Shown here in pieces: positions 7,238 through 16,488 of a stretch of DNA of 45,893 nucleotides. The notes under the pieces were generated by a model. That model had not been told where the DNA came from, ran no database searches, and saw only the letters and a list, made by a program, of their open reading frames with translations. The stretch spans positions 1-45,893 of the IMG/VR virus record IMGVR_UViG_3300020215_000070; one strand, 5' to 3'. The stretch is from a virus. The translations under genes were made by a program, and so were the position numbers. Position 1 is the first letter of the stretch. Each line of letters starts with the position of its first letter.

Positions 7238-7292
7238 TAATTTAGGACAACCGATAAACCCATCCGCGTCATGAACGGATGAGGGAGCAGCA

Positions 7293-7351
7293 CCAGCAAT
7301 TTTAAAGCCTTGGACTTGTGCACAAGCATAGTCCAAGGCTTTTTTTGTTGG
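7293..7351 (+). terminator. Palindromic-loop hairpin element E2, before the portal block
   Basis: AAGCCTTGGAC (7305-7315) pairs with GTCCAAGGCTT (7331-7341). Between them are the palindrome TTGTGCACAA (7316-7325) and the bulge GCATA. A T tract follows. An outer stem, CCAGCAA (7293-7299) with TTGTTGG (7345-7351), can close the whole element after the T tract and just before the Shine-Dalgarno sequence AAGGAG. An additional hairpin (CATCCG/CGGATG) lies just upstream. Same design as E1, E3 and E4. Confidence 0.8.
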
Positions 7352-7372
7352 TTGCAAAAAAGGAGAAAAACC

Positions 7373-7636
7373 ATGTGTTTCGGAAGCCCCAAGCCGCCAG
7401 CACAATCAGCGCCGCCAGTTCAGACACCACCACCCACGTTGACGCCACCCCCAACGCCAACACCGACACCTTCGGAAGTTTCGCCACAAGCCAGCAACGA
7501 GGCGCGTAGGAAACGACTTGAGCTGCAACGGGCCGGGTTTGCCGGAACGATCAAAACCTCATCGCGGGGAATCACTGGATCAGGGCCAAATCTTTGGTCC
7601 GCCACTCTTCTGGGCAAAGACAAGCTAGGTGCGTAA
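7373..7636 (+). CDS. Small Pro-rich protein preceding the portal
   Basis: An 87-residue product: N-terminal MCFGSPKPP, a long Pro/Thr-rich stretch, then a conserved-looking end (RAGFAGTIKTSSRGITGSGP, and LLGKDKLGA). Short proteins of this build (Pro-rich start, Thr/Gly-rich 'TLLG' end) are usual directly upstream of the connector gene in BPP-1-like podoviruses. Their role is not established. AAGGAG stands before ATG 7373, which I prefer to the upstream in-frame start at 7310 inside the hairpin element. Confidence 0.7.
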   Translation: MCFGSPKPPAQSAPPVQTPPPTLTPPPTPTPTPSEVSPQASNEARRKRLELQRAGFAGTIKTSSRGITGSGPNLWSATLLGKDKLGA

Positions 7637-9306
7637 TGGTTGCCATCAACAGAAAAAGCGAATGCGTCAAAAGATTAGAGGCTCTTAGGCAGGAAAACCA
7701 GGCGTTTATTCCTGCTTACAAAGACCTGTCTAAGTACATTGCGCCTAAACGTGGCCGGTTTGATGAGTCGCGTTCGGCTATCGGCCAGATGATTGACCAC
7801 AAAACTATTCTGGACGGTCACGCAACGCGGGCTTGTGAAATCCTCGCAAGCGGCTTGTCGTCTGGCATGACCAACAAATCACAGGAGTGGTTTAAACCGG
7901 TCATGGAAGACCCTGAACTTTCCGCGAGGCCGCATGTCCGCAGATGGCTTGATCAGGTTCAAAAGATTCTTCTGTCGGTGTGCGAGGGCAGCAACATCTA
8001 TGGCGTTTTTTATTCAATCTATAAAGAGCTCGGGATATTCGGGACCGGCTGTTACATCATCAACGAAGATTTTGATGAAGTGATCCGGGCACGGAGTTTT
8101 ACAGCCGGCGAATACTATCTGGGCGCCGATGATAAGGGCCGGATTAACACCTTTGCCCGTAAATTCTGGATGCAGGTCGGCCAAGTTGTCGAAACGTTTG
8201 GCCTGGAAAGCTGCTCCATGCGGGTCAAGGCCGACTATCAGAACAATCAGGTTGATCGATGGGTGTTGATTTGCCACCTGATTGAACCCAACGACGATCG
8301 GTTTCCCGGATTTGTAGACGTCAAAAACATGGCCTATCGGTCATGTTATTGGGAATCCGGCGAGGGCACCGACCAATTCTTAGCTATCCGCGGTTATCGG
8401 AGATTCCCTGTTGTTGCCCCTCGATGGGAAACCACCACAACCGATCAAGTCTACGGTTACGGTCCAGGCTGGAATCTTTTAGGCGATGTCAAACAGTTAC
8501 AAAAGACCGTCCTAGATAAGCTCCTGGCTCAAGAGAAACTCCATAACCCGCCCATGCAAGCCGATGGAAGTGTGGAGGGCTCTGTCAATCTTTTGCCTGG
8601 TGGAATCTCGCGAACCAGTGCCACGACACCTAATGCTGGGTTAAAGCCCGCCTATCAGATTGATCCCCGCTTAGATTCGTTTATTGAACTCATCAATGGT
8701 CTTAAAGACGCGATCGATCGTTACTACTTTGTGAATCTGTTCCTCATGCTCATGAACGTCGATAAGACGAACATGACCGCAACCGAAGTCGCCGAGCGCC
8801 AGCAAGAAAAGGTCATGATGATGGGGCCTATCTTGCACAAGCTCGACGAGGAAATGCTCACTCCGACCCTAGAGATTATCTTCGACATTTGCCAAGAAAA
8901 CGGTCTTATTCCAGAGCCCCCACCGGAAATTCAAGGGATGAAGGTCAAGATTCAATACATTTCGATCCTCGCGCAAGCGCAAAGGGCGATTGGTGTCAGC
9001 GCTATCCAACGGACTTTAGGGTTAGCCAGCGAGATTGTAGCGGCTACAGCCAATCCAGCAGCGATGGAGGTTATTGATTTGGATGAGGTCATCCGGGAAG
9101 TCGCGGACTTAGAAGGTATGCCGGCCAAATTGCTTAAAGACCCGCAAGCCTTGGCAGCAGAACGTCAACAGCGCGCCCAGATGCAGCAAGCGGCCGCAGC
9201 GACCGAAATGGCCAACTCCGCCGCAGACACAACCAAAAAGCTCGCGGACTCCAAGATGGGCCAGGGCAGCGCCTTAGACGGGATTATGCAGGGAGTTGCG
9301 GCGTGA
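7636..9306 (+). CDS. Head-to-tail connector (portal) protein
   Basis: A 556-residue protein resembling the podovirus head-to-tail connecting proteins (PF12236): an early segment with AYKDLSKYIAPKRGRF, then ATRACEILASGLSSGMTNKS and EWFKPVMED, then GYGPGWNLLGDVKQLQK. The helical C-terminus ends in a Gln/Ala-rich tail typical of portal crown regions. It forms the dodecameric DNA gate at one capsid vertex. ATG 7636 overlaps the stop of the preceding gene (TAATG). Length fits the family. Confidence 0.9.
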   Translation: MVAINRKSECVKRLEALRQENQAFIPAYKDLSKYIAPKRGRFDESRSAIGQMIDHKTILDGHATRACEILASGLSSGMTNKSQEWFKPVMEDPELSARPHVRRWLDQVQKILLSVCEGSNIYGVFYSIYKELGIFGTGCYIINEDFDEVIRARSFTAGEYYLGADDKGRINTFARKFWMQVGQVVETFGLESCSMRVKADYQNNQVDRWVLICHLIEPNDDRFPGFVDVKNMAYRSCYWESGEGTDQFLAIRGYRRFPVVAPRWETTTTDQVYGYGPGWNLLGDVKQLQKTVLDKLLAQEKLHNPPMQADGSVEGSVNLLPGGISRTSATTPNAGLKPAYQIDPRLDSFIELINGLKDAIDRYYFVNLFLMLMNVDKTNMTATEVAERQQEKVMMMGPILHKLDEEMLTPTLEIIFDICQENGLIPEPPPEIQGMKVKIQYISILAQAQRAIGVSAIQRTLGLASEIVAATANPAAMEVIDLDEVIREVADLEGMPAKLLKDPQALAAERQQRAQMQQAAAATEMANSAADTTKKLADSKMGQGSALDGIMQGVAA

Positions 9307-9650
9307 TGGAGTTTTTGGATGAAGCCAGGAAAAAGATTGAAGACAGGCGCCGAGAGAAAAGGGAACGCGATGTTTCCGACATCCGAAAGATTCTCGAGAA
9401 AGCCGAAGGGCGTCGATATCTCTGGGGGCTCATGGCAGACGGTGGCGTTTTTCACAGCTCTTTTGCCGGAGCAGGCCAGAACGATCAGACGAATTTCAAC
9501 GAAGGGATGCGCTCTCTGGGACTAAGGATTTTTAGCGACATCATGGAGGCTGACCCAGCCAAGTTTAAGCAAATGCAAGACGAGCACAAGTCCGAAGCTC
9601 GGAAAGAAGAGCTGAGGGATCAAGAAGAGCAGAAACAAAAGGAGCTTTAA
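9303..9650 (+). CDS. Bbp19-like phage protein
   Basis: This 115-residue protein carries DVSDIRKILEKAEGRRYLWG, GVFHSSFAGAG, and NEGMRSLGLRIFSDIMEADP. It is the conserved core of the Bbp19-like family that follows the portal gene in BPP-1-type phages. The ends are highly charged helices. The role is not established; the position suggests virion assembly. It overlaps the portal stop by 4 bases. Confidence 0.8.
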   Translation: MMEFLDEARKKIEDRRREKRERDVSDIRKILEKAEGRRYLWGLMADGGVFHSSFAGAGQNDQTNFNEGMRSLGLRIFSDIMEADPAKFKQMQDEHKSEARKEELRDQEEQKQKEL

Positions 9651-9652
9651 CC

Positions 9653-10291
9653 ATGTCTGAAACACCAGCCACGGCGGCATCAGCCGAGCAGCAAACCACA
9701 TCAGCGGTCCAGCAGCCTCAAGCGCCTGACAAAGCGGTTGAGGGTACTGACGAGGGGACGTTGTTGGGGGGTAAGGAAAACCAGGAAACAAAAGAGTCTG
9801 AAGGTAAAGAGCAACCCGCCAAGAACGTACCCGAGAAGTACGAAATCAAGGCCCCTGAAGGAATGGCAATCGATCAGGCCATGCTTGATACGTTTACGCC
9901 GATCTTTAAGGAGCTGGGGATTTCGCAAGAAGGCGCTCAGAAATTGGCCGACGCCTACGCACCTGTCATCAAGCAACAGATGGAAGCGCAGCAGCAAGCG
10001 GCCATTAATGAGTACAAGACGACGGTGGAGAACTGGAAATCTGAAACCACCAAAGCTTTGGGTGCCAATGCCGACAAAGAGTTGGCAAAAGCGGCCAAGG
10101 CTATTGAGAAATTCGGAAGCCCAGAACTTCGACAGGTCTTAAACGAGACAGGGGTTGGAAATCACATTCACCTTGTCCGGTTCTTCGCCAAGGTGGGCGA
10201 GCTCATTAGCCAGGACTCTTTCGTTGATTCCAAATATCAGAAAACAGCGTCGGACCCCACAAAGACATTGTATCCGACTATGAATCAATAA
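9653..10291 (+). CDS. Capsid scaffold protein
   Basis: A 212-residue, acidic, Gln/Ala/Glu-rich helical protein between the Bbp19-like gene and the major capsid gene: the position and composition of a scaffold. The N-terminal third is disordered-looking; the middle (FTPIFKELGISQEGAQKLAD, then helices with many Ala/Glu/Lys) would form coiled coils. The part around VPEKYEIKAPEG is common in scaffolds of this phage group. No protease motif seen. Confidence 0.8.
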   Translation: MSETPATAASAEQQTTSAVQQPQAPDKAVEGTDEGTLLGGKENQETKESEGKEQPAKNVPEKYEIKAPEGMAIDQAMLDTFTPIFKELGISQEGAQKLADAYAPVIKQQMEAQQQAAINEYKTTVENWKSETTKALGANADKELAKAAKAIEKFGSPELRQVLNETGVGNHIHLVRFFAKVGELISQDSFVDSKYQKTASDPTKTLYPTMNQ

Positions 10292-10304
10292 GGAGACCCA
10301 ACCA

Positions 10305-11339
10305 ATGGCAACTTTATCAACTGTTTACCCAACGCTCGTGGATGTGGCCCGCATCATGGACCCCAACGGCAGCGTTGGCACCGTTGCGGAAATCCTGCAA
10401 CAGTACAACGACATTTTAGACGATATTCCCTGGATGGAAGGCAACTTGCCGACCGGCCATCAATCGAACTATCGCACCAGCAAACCTACGCCGACACTTC
10501 GTTTACTCAACGGCGGTGTCGTACCTACCAAATCGACCACTGGTCAAATCGTGGATGCGTGCGCGATTTTGGAAAACCGCAACCACATTGACGTAGATGT
10601 GGCCAGCTTAAACGGAAACACAGCGGCCTTTCGTCTTTCCCAAGACAAACCCATGATTCAAGGTTTCATGGACGAGCTTTCCCGCATCATGATCTACGGC
10701 GATTCGTCGGTTGAACCCAAAGAATTCAATGGGTTAGCGACTCGCTTTTATACGCTAAACACGGCTGTATCTTCCTATACACAATTAATTGATGGTCAGG
10801 GCACAGGAACTGACAACACATCCATCTGGCTTGTGTGCTGGGGCCCGGGCAAGGTTTACGGGATTTATCCCAAGGGCAGCAAAGCTGGTTTGGTGCATGA
10901 AGACCGGGGTATTCAGGACATCCTCGAGAACACGAGCACCGGCGCATATATGAGAGCTTATGTCTCTTGGATGCAATGGAAAGCTGGAATTGTTGTCGAA
11001 GATTATCGCCATGTCGTGCGTATCTGTAATATCGACATTAGCAATCTAGAAACTGCCGGAGATTCTACCGATAACTCTGCCAACATCACCAAATACATGT
11101 CCATGGCTCTTGATCTTCTGCCTCCTGGCGGGGATTATCGGCCGGTCTTTTACATGAATCGCCGGGCAAGCTCGATGTTGCGCGTGAAGCTGGAAAATAA
11201 GACCAACGCTGCTTTGTCGGTTGAAAACGTAGTCGGACCAGGTGGATTTGGGCGTCGGCAATTTAGCTACTACGGTGTGCCGATTCGCAGAATCGACAGC
11301 CTGACTGTGGCCGAATCCCGGATTACAACCAGCTCGTAA
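10305..11339 (+). CDS. Major capsid protein
   Basis: A 344-residue protein similar in layout to Bbp17-type capsid proteins: DDIPWMEGNLPTGHQSNYRT near the N-terminus, then a middle with RIMIYGDSSVEPKEFNGLATR and a C-terminus GRRQFSYYGVPIRRIDSL. It is expected to have the HK97 fold and to form the head shell. It follows the scaffold gene and precedes the cement protein gene. GGAGA precedes the start. Confidence 0.9.
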   Translation: MATLSTVYPTLVDVARIMDPNGSVGTVAEILQQYNDILDDIPWMEGNLPTGHQSNYRTSKPTPTLRLLNGGVVPTKSTTGQIVDACAILENRNHIDVDVASLNGNTAAFRLSQDKPMIQGFMDELSRIMIYGDSSVEPKEFNGLATRFYTLNTAVSSYTQLIDGQGTGTDNTSIWLVCWGPGKVYGIYPKGSKAGLVHEDRGIQDILENTSTGAYMRAYVSWMQWKAGIVVEDYRHVVRICNIDISNLETAGDSTDNSANITKYMSMALDLLPPGGDYRPVFYMNRRASSMLRVKLENKTNAALSVENVVGPGGFGRRQFSYYGVPIRRIDSLTVAESRITTSS

Positions 11340-11371
11340 TTAACTGCCTAACGCAGAGAGGAGATATAGAA

Positions 11372-11788
11372 ATGATTCTTGATAAAAGCTTACTTCTGGG
11401 AGACGCCCAGGCGATTACGACGAGCGCTGCGTCAACCAATGTCATCGACACCTTAGCGGCTGGCGATGCCATCAAGTCAAACTGGTTTGTTGTTGTTGTG
11501 ACGACCGCTTTTGCAACGGCGGCCGGTGCAGCAACAGTGACATTCCAATTGCAGTCTGACACGGCCGAAGGGTTCACGTCGTCCGATGCCGTGACCCTGG
11601 CTGCAACCAGCGCGATTTCCAAGGATACGCTGGTGGCTGGATATATCGCATACAGGGTGCGCGTTCCTACAGGTGCCAAGCGATACATCCGCGCTTATGC
11701 GGTTGCCGGTGGAAGCAACATATCGGCCGGGAAGGTCACTTGGGGATTGGTCAGCGATCCTGACATTAACAGATTGCACAACATCTAA
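11372..11788 (+). CDS. Capsid cement protein, Bbp16-like
   Basis: A 138-residue beta-rich protein (ILDKSLLLGDAQAITTSAAS; WFVVVVTTAFATAAGAATVT; YIRAYAVAGGSNISAGKVTW). The sequence and the position right after the major capsid gene match the Bbp16 family of capsid-stabilising proteins. GAGGAG precedes ATG 11372. It would decorate the outer capsid surface. Confidence 0.85.
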   Translation: MILDKSLLLGDAQAITTSAASTNVIDTLAAGDAIKSNWFVVVVTTAFATAAGAATVTFQLQSDTAEGFTSSDAVTLAATSAISKDTLVAGYIAYRVRVPTGAKRYIRAYAVAGGSNISAGKVTWGLVSDPDINRLHNI

Positions 11789-11799
11789 GGAGATTAGAA

Positions 11800-12087
11800 A
11801 TGCCTAAATACGAAGTCTTGCGCGATTGTTATGGTTTTCAAAAAAGGTATTGGCGGCGGGGCGATATCGTCGAAATTGCGGAAGGGGAAAACCCACCGCA
11901 TCATTTCAAACGACTGGACGGCGAACCTGTCCAGGCCCCGCAATCCTCGGATGAAAAGATGGCCCTGTCGCAGATGGCCGTCCAGACGAAAATCCCACCG
12001 ACAGGGATGGCGGCGGGATTTGACCCTAATCCGGAAACGCCTATGACAGCCGGCAAGGCTTTCAAAAAGGGCAAGTCTAAACACTGA
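11800..12087 (+). CDS. Small virion-region hypothetical protein
   Basis: A 95-residue protein with a beta-rich start (MPKYEVLRDCYGFQKRYWRR then GDIVEIAEGENPPHHFKRL) resembling the short 'Y.v.... G...v' proteins found between capsid and tail-adaptor genes of podoviruses. The C-terminus is Gly/Lys-rich and probably flexible. GGAG precedes the start. Role unknown. Confidence 0.65.
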   Translation: MPKYEVLRDCYGFQKRYWRRGDIVEIAEGENPPHHFKRLDGEPVQAPQSSDEKMALSQMAVQTKIPPTGMAAGFDPNPETPMTAGKAFKKGKSKH

Positions 12088-12094
12088 GTGCTCA

Positions 12095-12122
12095 GGGAGG
12101 GGGTCTTAAAAGGCCCTCTCCC
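12095..12122. terminator. GC-rich hairpin between the small virion protein and the tail adaptor
   Basis: GGGAGGGGG and its partner CCCTCTCCC form a stem of about 9 bp with one G-U pair and a TCTTAAAAGG-like loop. No T tract follows, so it is more likely an mRNA-stabilising or attenuating hairpin than a full terminator. Confidence 0.4.
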
Positions 12123-12145
12123 GCGCTCCTTAACCGAGGTCAACT

Positions 12146-12829
12146 ATGTCCTCAAAAGTACAAATTGCCAATTTGGCGTTGCAGCAACTAGGGATGAACC
12201 CTATTTCTGCATTGACGGATAACCAAAACCCAACAGTTCGGGCGATCAATCATGCATTTGACCCAACCAGGGATGCGTTATTTGGCGAGCATCGTTGGCC
12301 GTTTGCAACCACGATCGGGGTTTTAGCGGAATTAACCACGACAGAAGTCGAAAACGATGGCGGGTTTTTAGTTGAAGGATTTTTATCCACGCCGTTTTTG
12401 TCCGTGGGTCGGACCCCAGACCCTGACAGTCTGGTGGCCGGATGGCTCTATGTTTATGCCTATCCATCCAAGGCTGCGACAGTCTGGGCTGTCTTCAATG
12501 AAGCCACAGCCGAGGAAAAAGATACCCAAGAGTTTGACACGGTTTTCTTGCCGGGCCCCAACAAGCGGGCGATTGTCTCGAATTTGGAAGAAGCCTACTG
12601 CGAATATACCTATAAAGTCCAAGATACAAGCATTTGGAGTTCCACATTTATTGTTGCGTTTTCGTTTCGTCTGGCGGCGATGATGGCACACACGCTATTG
12701 GGCGATGTGCAAAAAGGGCTTAAGCTCATGGAAATTTCTAACGCCTATGTCAATGAGGCCAAGCGCGTAAGCTGGTCAGAAAAGGTCAAGAAACCTTCAC
12801 AAGTTTCTGGCTACCAAAATTGCAGGTGA
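12146..12829 (+). CDS. Tail adaptor (tail tubular protein A-like)
   Basis: A 227-residue protein beginning with KVQIANLALQQLGMNPISAL followed by DPTRDALFGEHRWPFAT. This start (a short helical segment with L-x-x-L-G-x-x-P-I, then R-D-x-x-L-x-x-H-P/W-x-F) is typical of podovirus adaptor/tail tubular A proteins that join portal and nozzle. Its stop sits one base before the nozzle start, indicating coupling. Confidence 0.85.
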   Translation: MSSKVQIANLALQQLGMNPISALTDNQNPTVRAINHAFDPTRDALFGEHRWPFATTIGVLAELTTTEVENDGGFLVEGFLSTPFLSVGRTPDPDSLVAGWLYVYAYPSKAATVWAVFNEATAEEKDTQEFDTVFLPGPNKRAIVSNLEEAYCEYTYKVQDTSIWSSTFIVAFSFRLAAMMAHTLLGDVQKGLKLMEISNAYVNEAKRVSWSEKVKKPSQVSGYQNCR

Positions 12830-12830
12830 C

Positions 12831-15473
12831 ATGTCTACGATAACACTATTACAACCAACGTTTGCCGGAGGTGAATATTCACCGGCGATTTATCCTCGCG
12901 TTGATATTCAGAAATATTCCTCGGGTTTGCGTCGGTGCCGGAATTTTTTGATTCACCCAGAAGGCGGGGCCAGCAACCGGCCAGGCTGGAAGTATGTAGC
13001 CAGCCAGAAATACTCCGACAAGATGGCAATTGTTGTGCCGTTTATTTTCTCCCGCGACCAGGCTTATGTGCTGGAATTCGGCCATCAATACATTCGATTC
13101 TATACCGATCAAGCGCAGATTGCGGTCAGCAGTGTCACGGCGTGGTCAGGTGCGACCGCCTACACGGTCGGAGATTTGGCGTCACGGTCAGGAGTCAATT
13201 ACTATTGCATCGCAGCGCACACCAACCAACAGCCGCCCAACGCAACTTATTGGTATGCGCTGACTGGTAGCATCTACGAGATTCCGTCGCCATACTCTGA
13301 GAGTGATTTGCGGGATTTAAAATTTGAGCGGTCCGCAGATGTGATGTACATTTTGCACCCAGATTATCAGACTCGGACTCTAACTAGATATGGCAATACT
13401 GATTGGGTCATTGATCTCTACGCGCCGACCGATGGTCCTTTTATGCCAGAGAATATTCTGGATTCTTTGTCTTTAGCGGCTTCGGCTGTGACAGGAAGCA
13501 TTACTTTAAGTGCCACATCGGCGGTTTTTAACTCTCTGCATGTCGGAGCCTTGTTTAAGCTCCGGCATTATGTCGAAGGGCAGGCAGTTTCGACCGCGTT
13601 TACTTCTGCGACCACCTCAAGCTCAATCAAGTGCTTTACGACCTGGCGCATTATCACACATGGCACCTGGACCGGTAAATTCAAGATTGAGAAGTCAACG
13701 GATGGGGGAACGACTTGGACAGTTTTGCGGGTTTTCGCTTCGGCGAATGATTTTAACGCAAATACGAGCGGCACCGAAGACCCGGAAACCAACACCGAAC
13801 CCTTTTTGATCCGGATCAATTTTTATTCTTATACCAGTGGCACGGCCAATATTGATTTGACGACAGACCCTTTTTATCAGGAAGGGATTGTTAAAGTCAC
13901 AAGCTATACAAGCAACATTTCTGTCAATGCGACTGTCTTGCAGGCAATCGCGTCTACTGCGCAGACAACATCCTGGTCAGAAGGATCTTGGTCCAATTAT
14001 CGGGGTTGGCCGAGGGTGGGCGTGTTCCATCAAGATCGGCTAGTCTTTGCGTCAACTGACGCAGAACCCATGACGATTTGGATGTCCCGCACAGGTGTTT
14101 ATACAAGTTTTGGCCGGAATTCGACGCTATTGGATACGGATTCAATCAGCGTCAATCTATTAAGCCGACAATTAAACGCCGTTAATGGACTGGTTTCTTT
14201 AGGGGATATTGTCGCGTTCACCTCTGGGTCAGAGTGGCGGGTAAGTGCTTCTTCGGACGTTTTTACGCCTACTAACATTTTCGCCAAAATCCAAGGCTAT
14301 CGCGGCTCATCGGGGGTTATTCCAATTGTAATCGGCAATCGAATTATCTACATGCAGGCTAACGGCAATGTTCCACGTGACTTCGCTTTTAGGTTTGAGA
14401 GTGATAGTTTCGATGGCTCTGACTTGGCTGTATTGTTCCGGCACCGTTTTTCTGGCTACACAATTTTGGAAATGGCCTATCAGCAGGACCCGGACAGCAT
14501 TGTGTGGATGGTCAGAGACGACGGCGTCCTCTTGGCGCTCACATATATGCAAGAACAGGAAGTTGCCGCCTGGTCCTGGCATGACACCGATGGCGATGTG
14601 GAATCGGTTTGTGTTGTCCCAGGGGATGGTTTCGATGAGGTCTGGCTTGCCGTCAAGCGTGGTAGCTCCCGATTTATTGAGCGCATGTCGCAGCGCATGG
14701 CATCAACTGATGCACAGGACCAGTTTTTTGTTGATTGTGGGATTAGTCATGATAGCCCTGTTTCGATTACGGCGGCGTCCCAGGCTAACCCGATCGTTAT
14801 CTCAGCGGCTGGACATGGGTTTAGCAATGGGAATTTGGTTGATATTTCTGATGTCGCTGGAATGACCCAGCTAAACGGTAATCGTTACAAGGTTGCCAGT
14901 GCGACAGCAAACACGTTCGCCCTAACTGACGAACATACTGGCGCCAATGTTAACGGTACGTCCTACGGTGCATATACATCTGGCGGTAAAGCTAGGAAAT
15001 GTTTTACGACCTTCTCGGGATTGACTCATTTGAATGGTCGGACCGTGGCCATCTTAGGCAATGGTGAGGTATACCCGCAGCAGACAGTCAGCAGCGGACA
15101 GATTACTCTGAGCCGTGCTTGTTCTCGCGTGCATGTAGGATTACCTTACAAATCCGATTTAGAAACATTGAATATAGAAGTTCCTTTGCGGGGAGGAACC
15201 ATCCAAGGCAAGCCCGTTAAGATCGGCATGGTGACATTCCGCGTTATCAATAGTCGAGGTGGATATATAGGACCAAACGAAGACACGATATATGAGGCAT
15301 TCTTGCCGGTTCGCACAGCGTTGGGACATCCGCCGGAGCTTTTTAGCCGGGACGTTCGCGAAACTCTCGGTGCTGGATACGAGGACGGAGGGAGGATATT
15401 CTTCCGCCAGAGTGACCCGTTACCGGTTACGATTTCGGCAATCATTCCAGAGGTTAGTTTCGTTGCGCAATGA
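12831..15473 (+). CDS. Tail nozzle (tail tubular protein B-like) with CBM5/12- and FCCH-like inserts
   Basis: An 880-residue protein starting with LLQPTFAGGEYSPAIYPRVD and CRNFLIHPEGGASNRPGWKY, the standard beginning of podovirus nozzle proteins. An early segment (WSGATAYTVGDLASRSGVNY, then CIAAHTNQQPPNATYW) looks like a carbohydrate-binding module 5/12. A later one (SAAGHGFSNGNLVDISDVAG ... TANTFALTD) matches the FCCH-like insert seen in many phage proteins. The C-terminus is the usual beta-propeller-like part. The nozzle closes the tail tip; the inserts may bind host glycans (inference). Confidence 0.88.
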   Translation: MSTITLLQPTFAGGEYSPAIYPRVDIQKYSSGLRRCRNFLIHPEGGASNRPGWKYVASQKYSDKMAIVVPFIFSRDQAYVLEFGHQYIRFYTDQAQIAVSSVTAWSGATAYTVGDLASRSGVNYYCIAAHTNQQPPNATYWYALTGSIYEIPSPYSESDLRDLKFERSADVMYILHPDYQTRTLTRYGNTDWVIDLYAPTDGPFMPENILDSLSLAASAVTGSITLSATSAVFNSLHVGALFKLRHYVEGQAVSTAFTSATTSSSIKCFTTWRIITHGTWTGKFKIEKSTDGGTTWTVLRVFASANDFNANTSGTEDPETNTEPFLIRINFYSYTSGTANIDLTTDPFYQEGIVKVTSYTSNISVNATVLQAIASTAQTTSWSEGSWSNYRGWPRVGVFHQDRLVFASTDAEPMTIWMSRTGVYTSFGRNSTLLDTDSISVNLLSRQLNAVNGLVSLGDIVAFTSGSEWRVSASSDVFTPTNIFAKIQGYRGSSGVIPIVIGNRIIYMQANGNVPRDFAFRFESDSFDGSDLAVLFRHRFSGYTILEMAYQQDPDSIVWMVRDDGVLLALTYMQEQEVAAWSWHDTDGDVESVCVVPGDGFDEVWLAVKRGSSRFIERMSQRMASTDAQDQFFVDCGISHDSPVSITAASQANPIVISAAGHGFSNGNLVDISDVAGMTQLNGNRYKVASATANTFALTDEHTGANVNGTSYGAYTSGGKARKCFTTFSGLTHLNGRTVAILGNGEVYPQQTVSSGQITLSRACSRVHVGLPYKSDLETLNIEVPLRGGTIQGKPVKIGMVTFRVINSRGGYIGPNEDTIYEAFLPVRTALGHPPELFSRDVRETLGAGYEDGGRIFFRQSDPLPVTISAIIPEVSFVAQ

Positions 15474-15948
15474 GGTCTTTTACAATCAGGACGGTATCAT
15501 TGTACGGCGAACTTGCCCGAGTGACGCGGACAGATTGGTGTTGCGGGATTCGGATGTTCAGGAGATTTGGGCGTCGGATCATCTTACGCCCAAGGAAGCA
15601 CTGAAATTATCATTAGCAAAGTCCATTTTAGCGTTGACGGTTGAGGATCAGGGGGAGCCGATTGCGATGTTTGGGATTAATCCGGAATCAATTTTAGGCA
15701 ACCGCGCGGTTGTTTGGTTGTTAGCCTCGGATGGTTTAGATAGGATCAAGCGTCGATTCGCTCGGCATAGCCGGCAATTCGTGCAGATGATGCTCGAGTA
15801 TTATCCGTTTCTGTTTAATTATGTGGACGCCCGCAACCAGAAATCTATTGAGTGGCTCAAATTCTGTGGGGCTAAGATCGAGGACGCAAAGCCGTACGGG
15901 GCCGAAAGTTTGCCATTTCACTTTTTCTCTTTCAAGCGAGGTCAATAA
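15463..15948 (+). CDS. GNAT/DUF2833-like internal virion-region protein
   Basis: A 161-residue protein with RDSDVQEIWASDHLTPKEAL, FGINPESILGNRAVVWLLAS and YVDARNQKSIEWLKFCGAKI: the pattern of the DUF2833/GNAT proteins encoded after the nozzle in T7- and BPP-1-like phages (T7 gp13 position). I chose the TTG at 15463 (AGAGG upstream, overlap with the nozzle stop). Upstream reading in frame lies inside the nozzle gene and is not family-like. Acetyltransferase activity is not established for this family. Confidence 0.75.
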   Translation: MRNEVFYNQDGIIVRRTCPSDADRLVLRDSDVQEIWASDHLTPKEALKLSLAKSILALTVEDQGEPIAMFGINPESILGNRAVVWLLASDGLDRIKRRFARHSRQFVQMMLEYYPFLFNYVDARNQKSIEWLKFCGAKIEDAKPYGAESLPFHFFSFKRGQ

Positions 15949-16488
15949 ATGTGTAGTCCAGTTGCTGTCATCGGCTTGAGTGCTGCCGCAGGAGTTTATT
16001 CAGCTTATAACCAATATCAACAAGGCAACTCTGAGGGGCAGTATTATAACTATCTCTCTAATCAGAGCGCCCAGCAAGGACAACTTGCGCTGGAACGCGG
16101 CAAGCAGCAAGCAAAAGTCATCCAAGATTTGGCATCACACCAGATCAAGGATTTGAAGACCGCCGGAGCGCAGATGTCAGCATCTCAACGGGCAGCTCTG
16201 GCGGCCAATGGAATCGACGCTTCTTCCGTAACAGCCCAAGACATTGCAACCGATACATTGAGCAAGCAGGACATGGACGAGCTTGCGATCCGGTATAACG
16301 CGAATACTCGTGCATGGGAGGCCCAGACCGATGCTAACTACCAGGATTATGCCGCTCGGGCTGAGGCTGACCAATATCGTTATGCCAGCAGAAACGCACG
16401 GAGAGCAGGAAAAACCAACGCCTTTTCAACGCTTTTAGGCACGGCCGCAACGACGGCCTATCAATACAATTTCTTAAAGAGAAAATAA
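15949..16488 (+). CDS. Internal virion protein (gp14-like)
   Basis: A 179-residue, Ala/Gln-rich helical protein with an N-terminal hydrophobic segment (VAVIGLSAAAGVYSAYNQY) and long amphipathic helices (LALERGKQQAKVIQDLASHQ). The size, composition and position before the larger internal proteins fit the smallest ejection protein (T7 gp14-like), which enters the host envelope during DNA injection. The start directly follows the stop of the previous gene. Confidence 0.75.
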   Translation: MCSPVAVIGLSAAAGVYSAYNQYQQGNSEGQYYNYLSNQSAQQGQLALERGKQQAKVIQDLASHQIKDLKTAGAQMSASQRAALAANGIDASSVTAQDIATDTLSKQDMDELAIRYNANTRAWEAQTDANYQDYAARAEADQYRYASRNARRAGKTNAFSTLLGTAATTAYQYNFLKRK

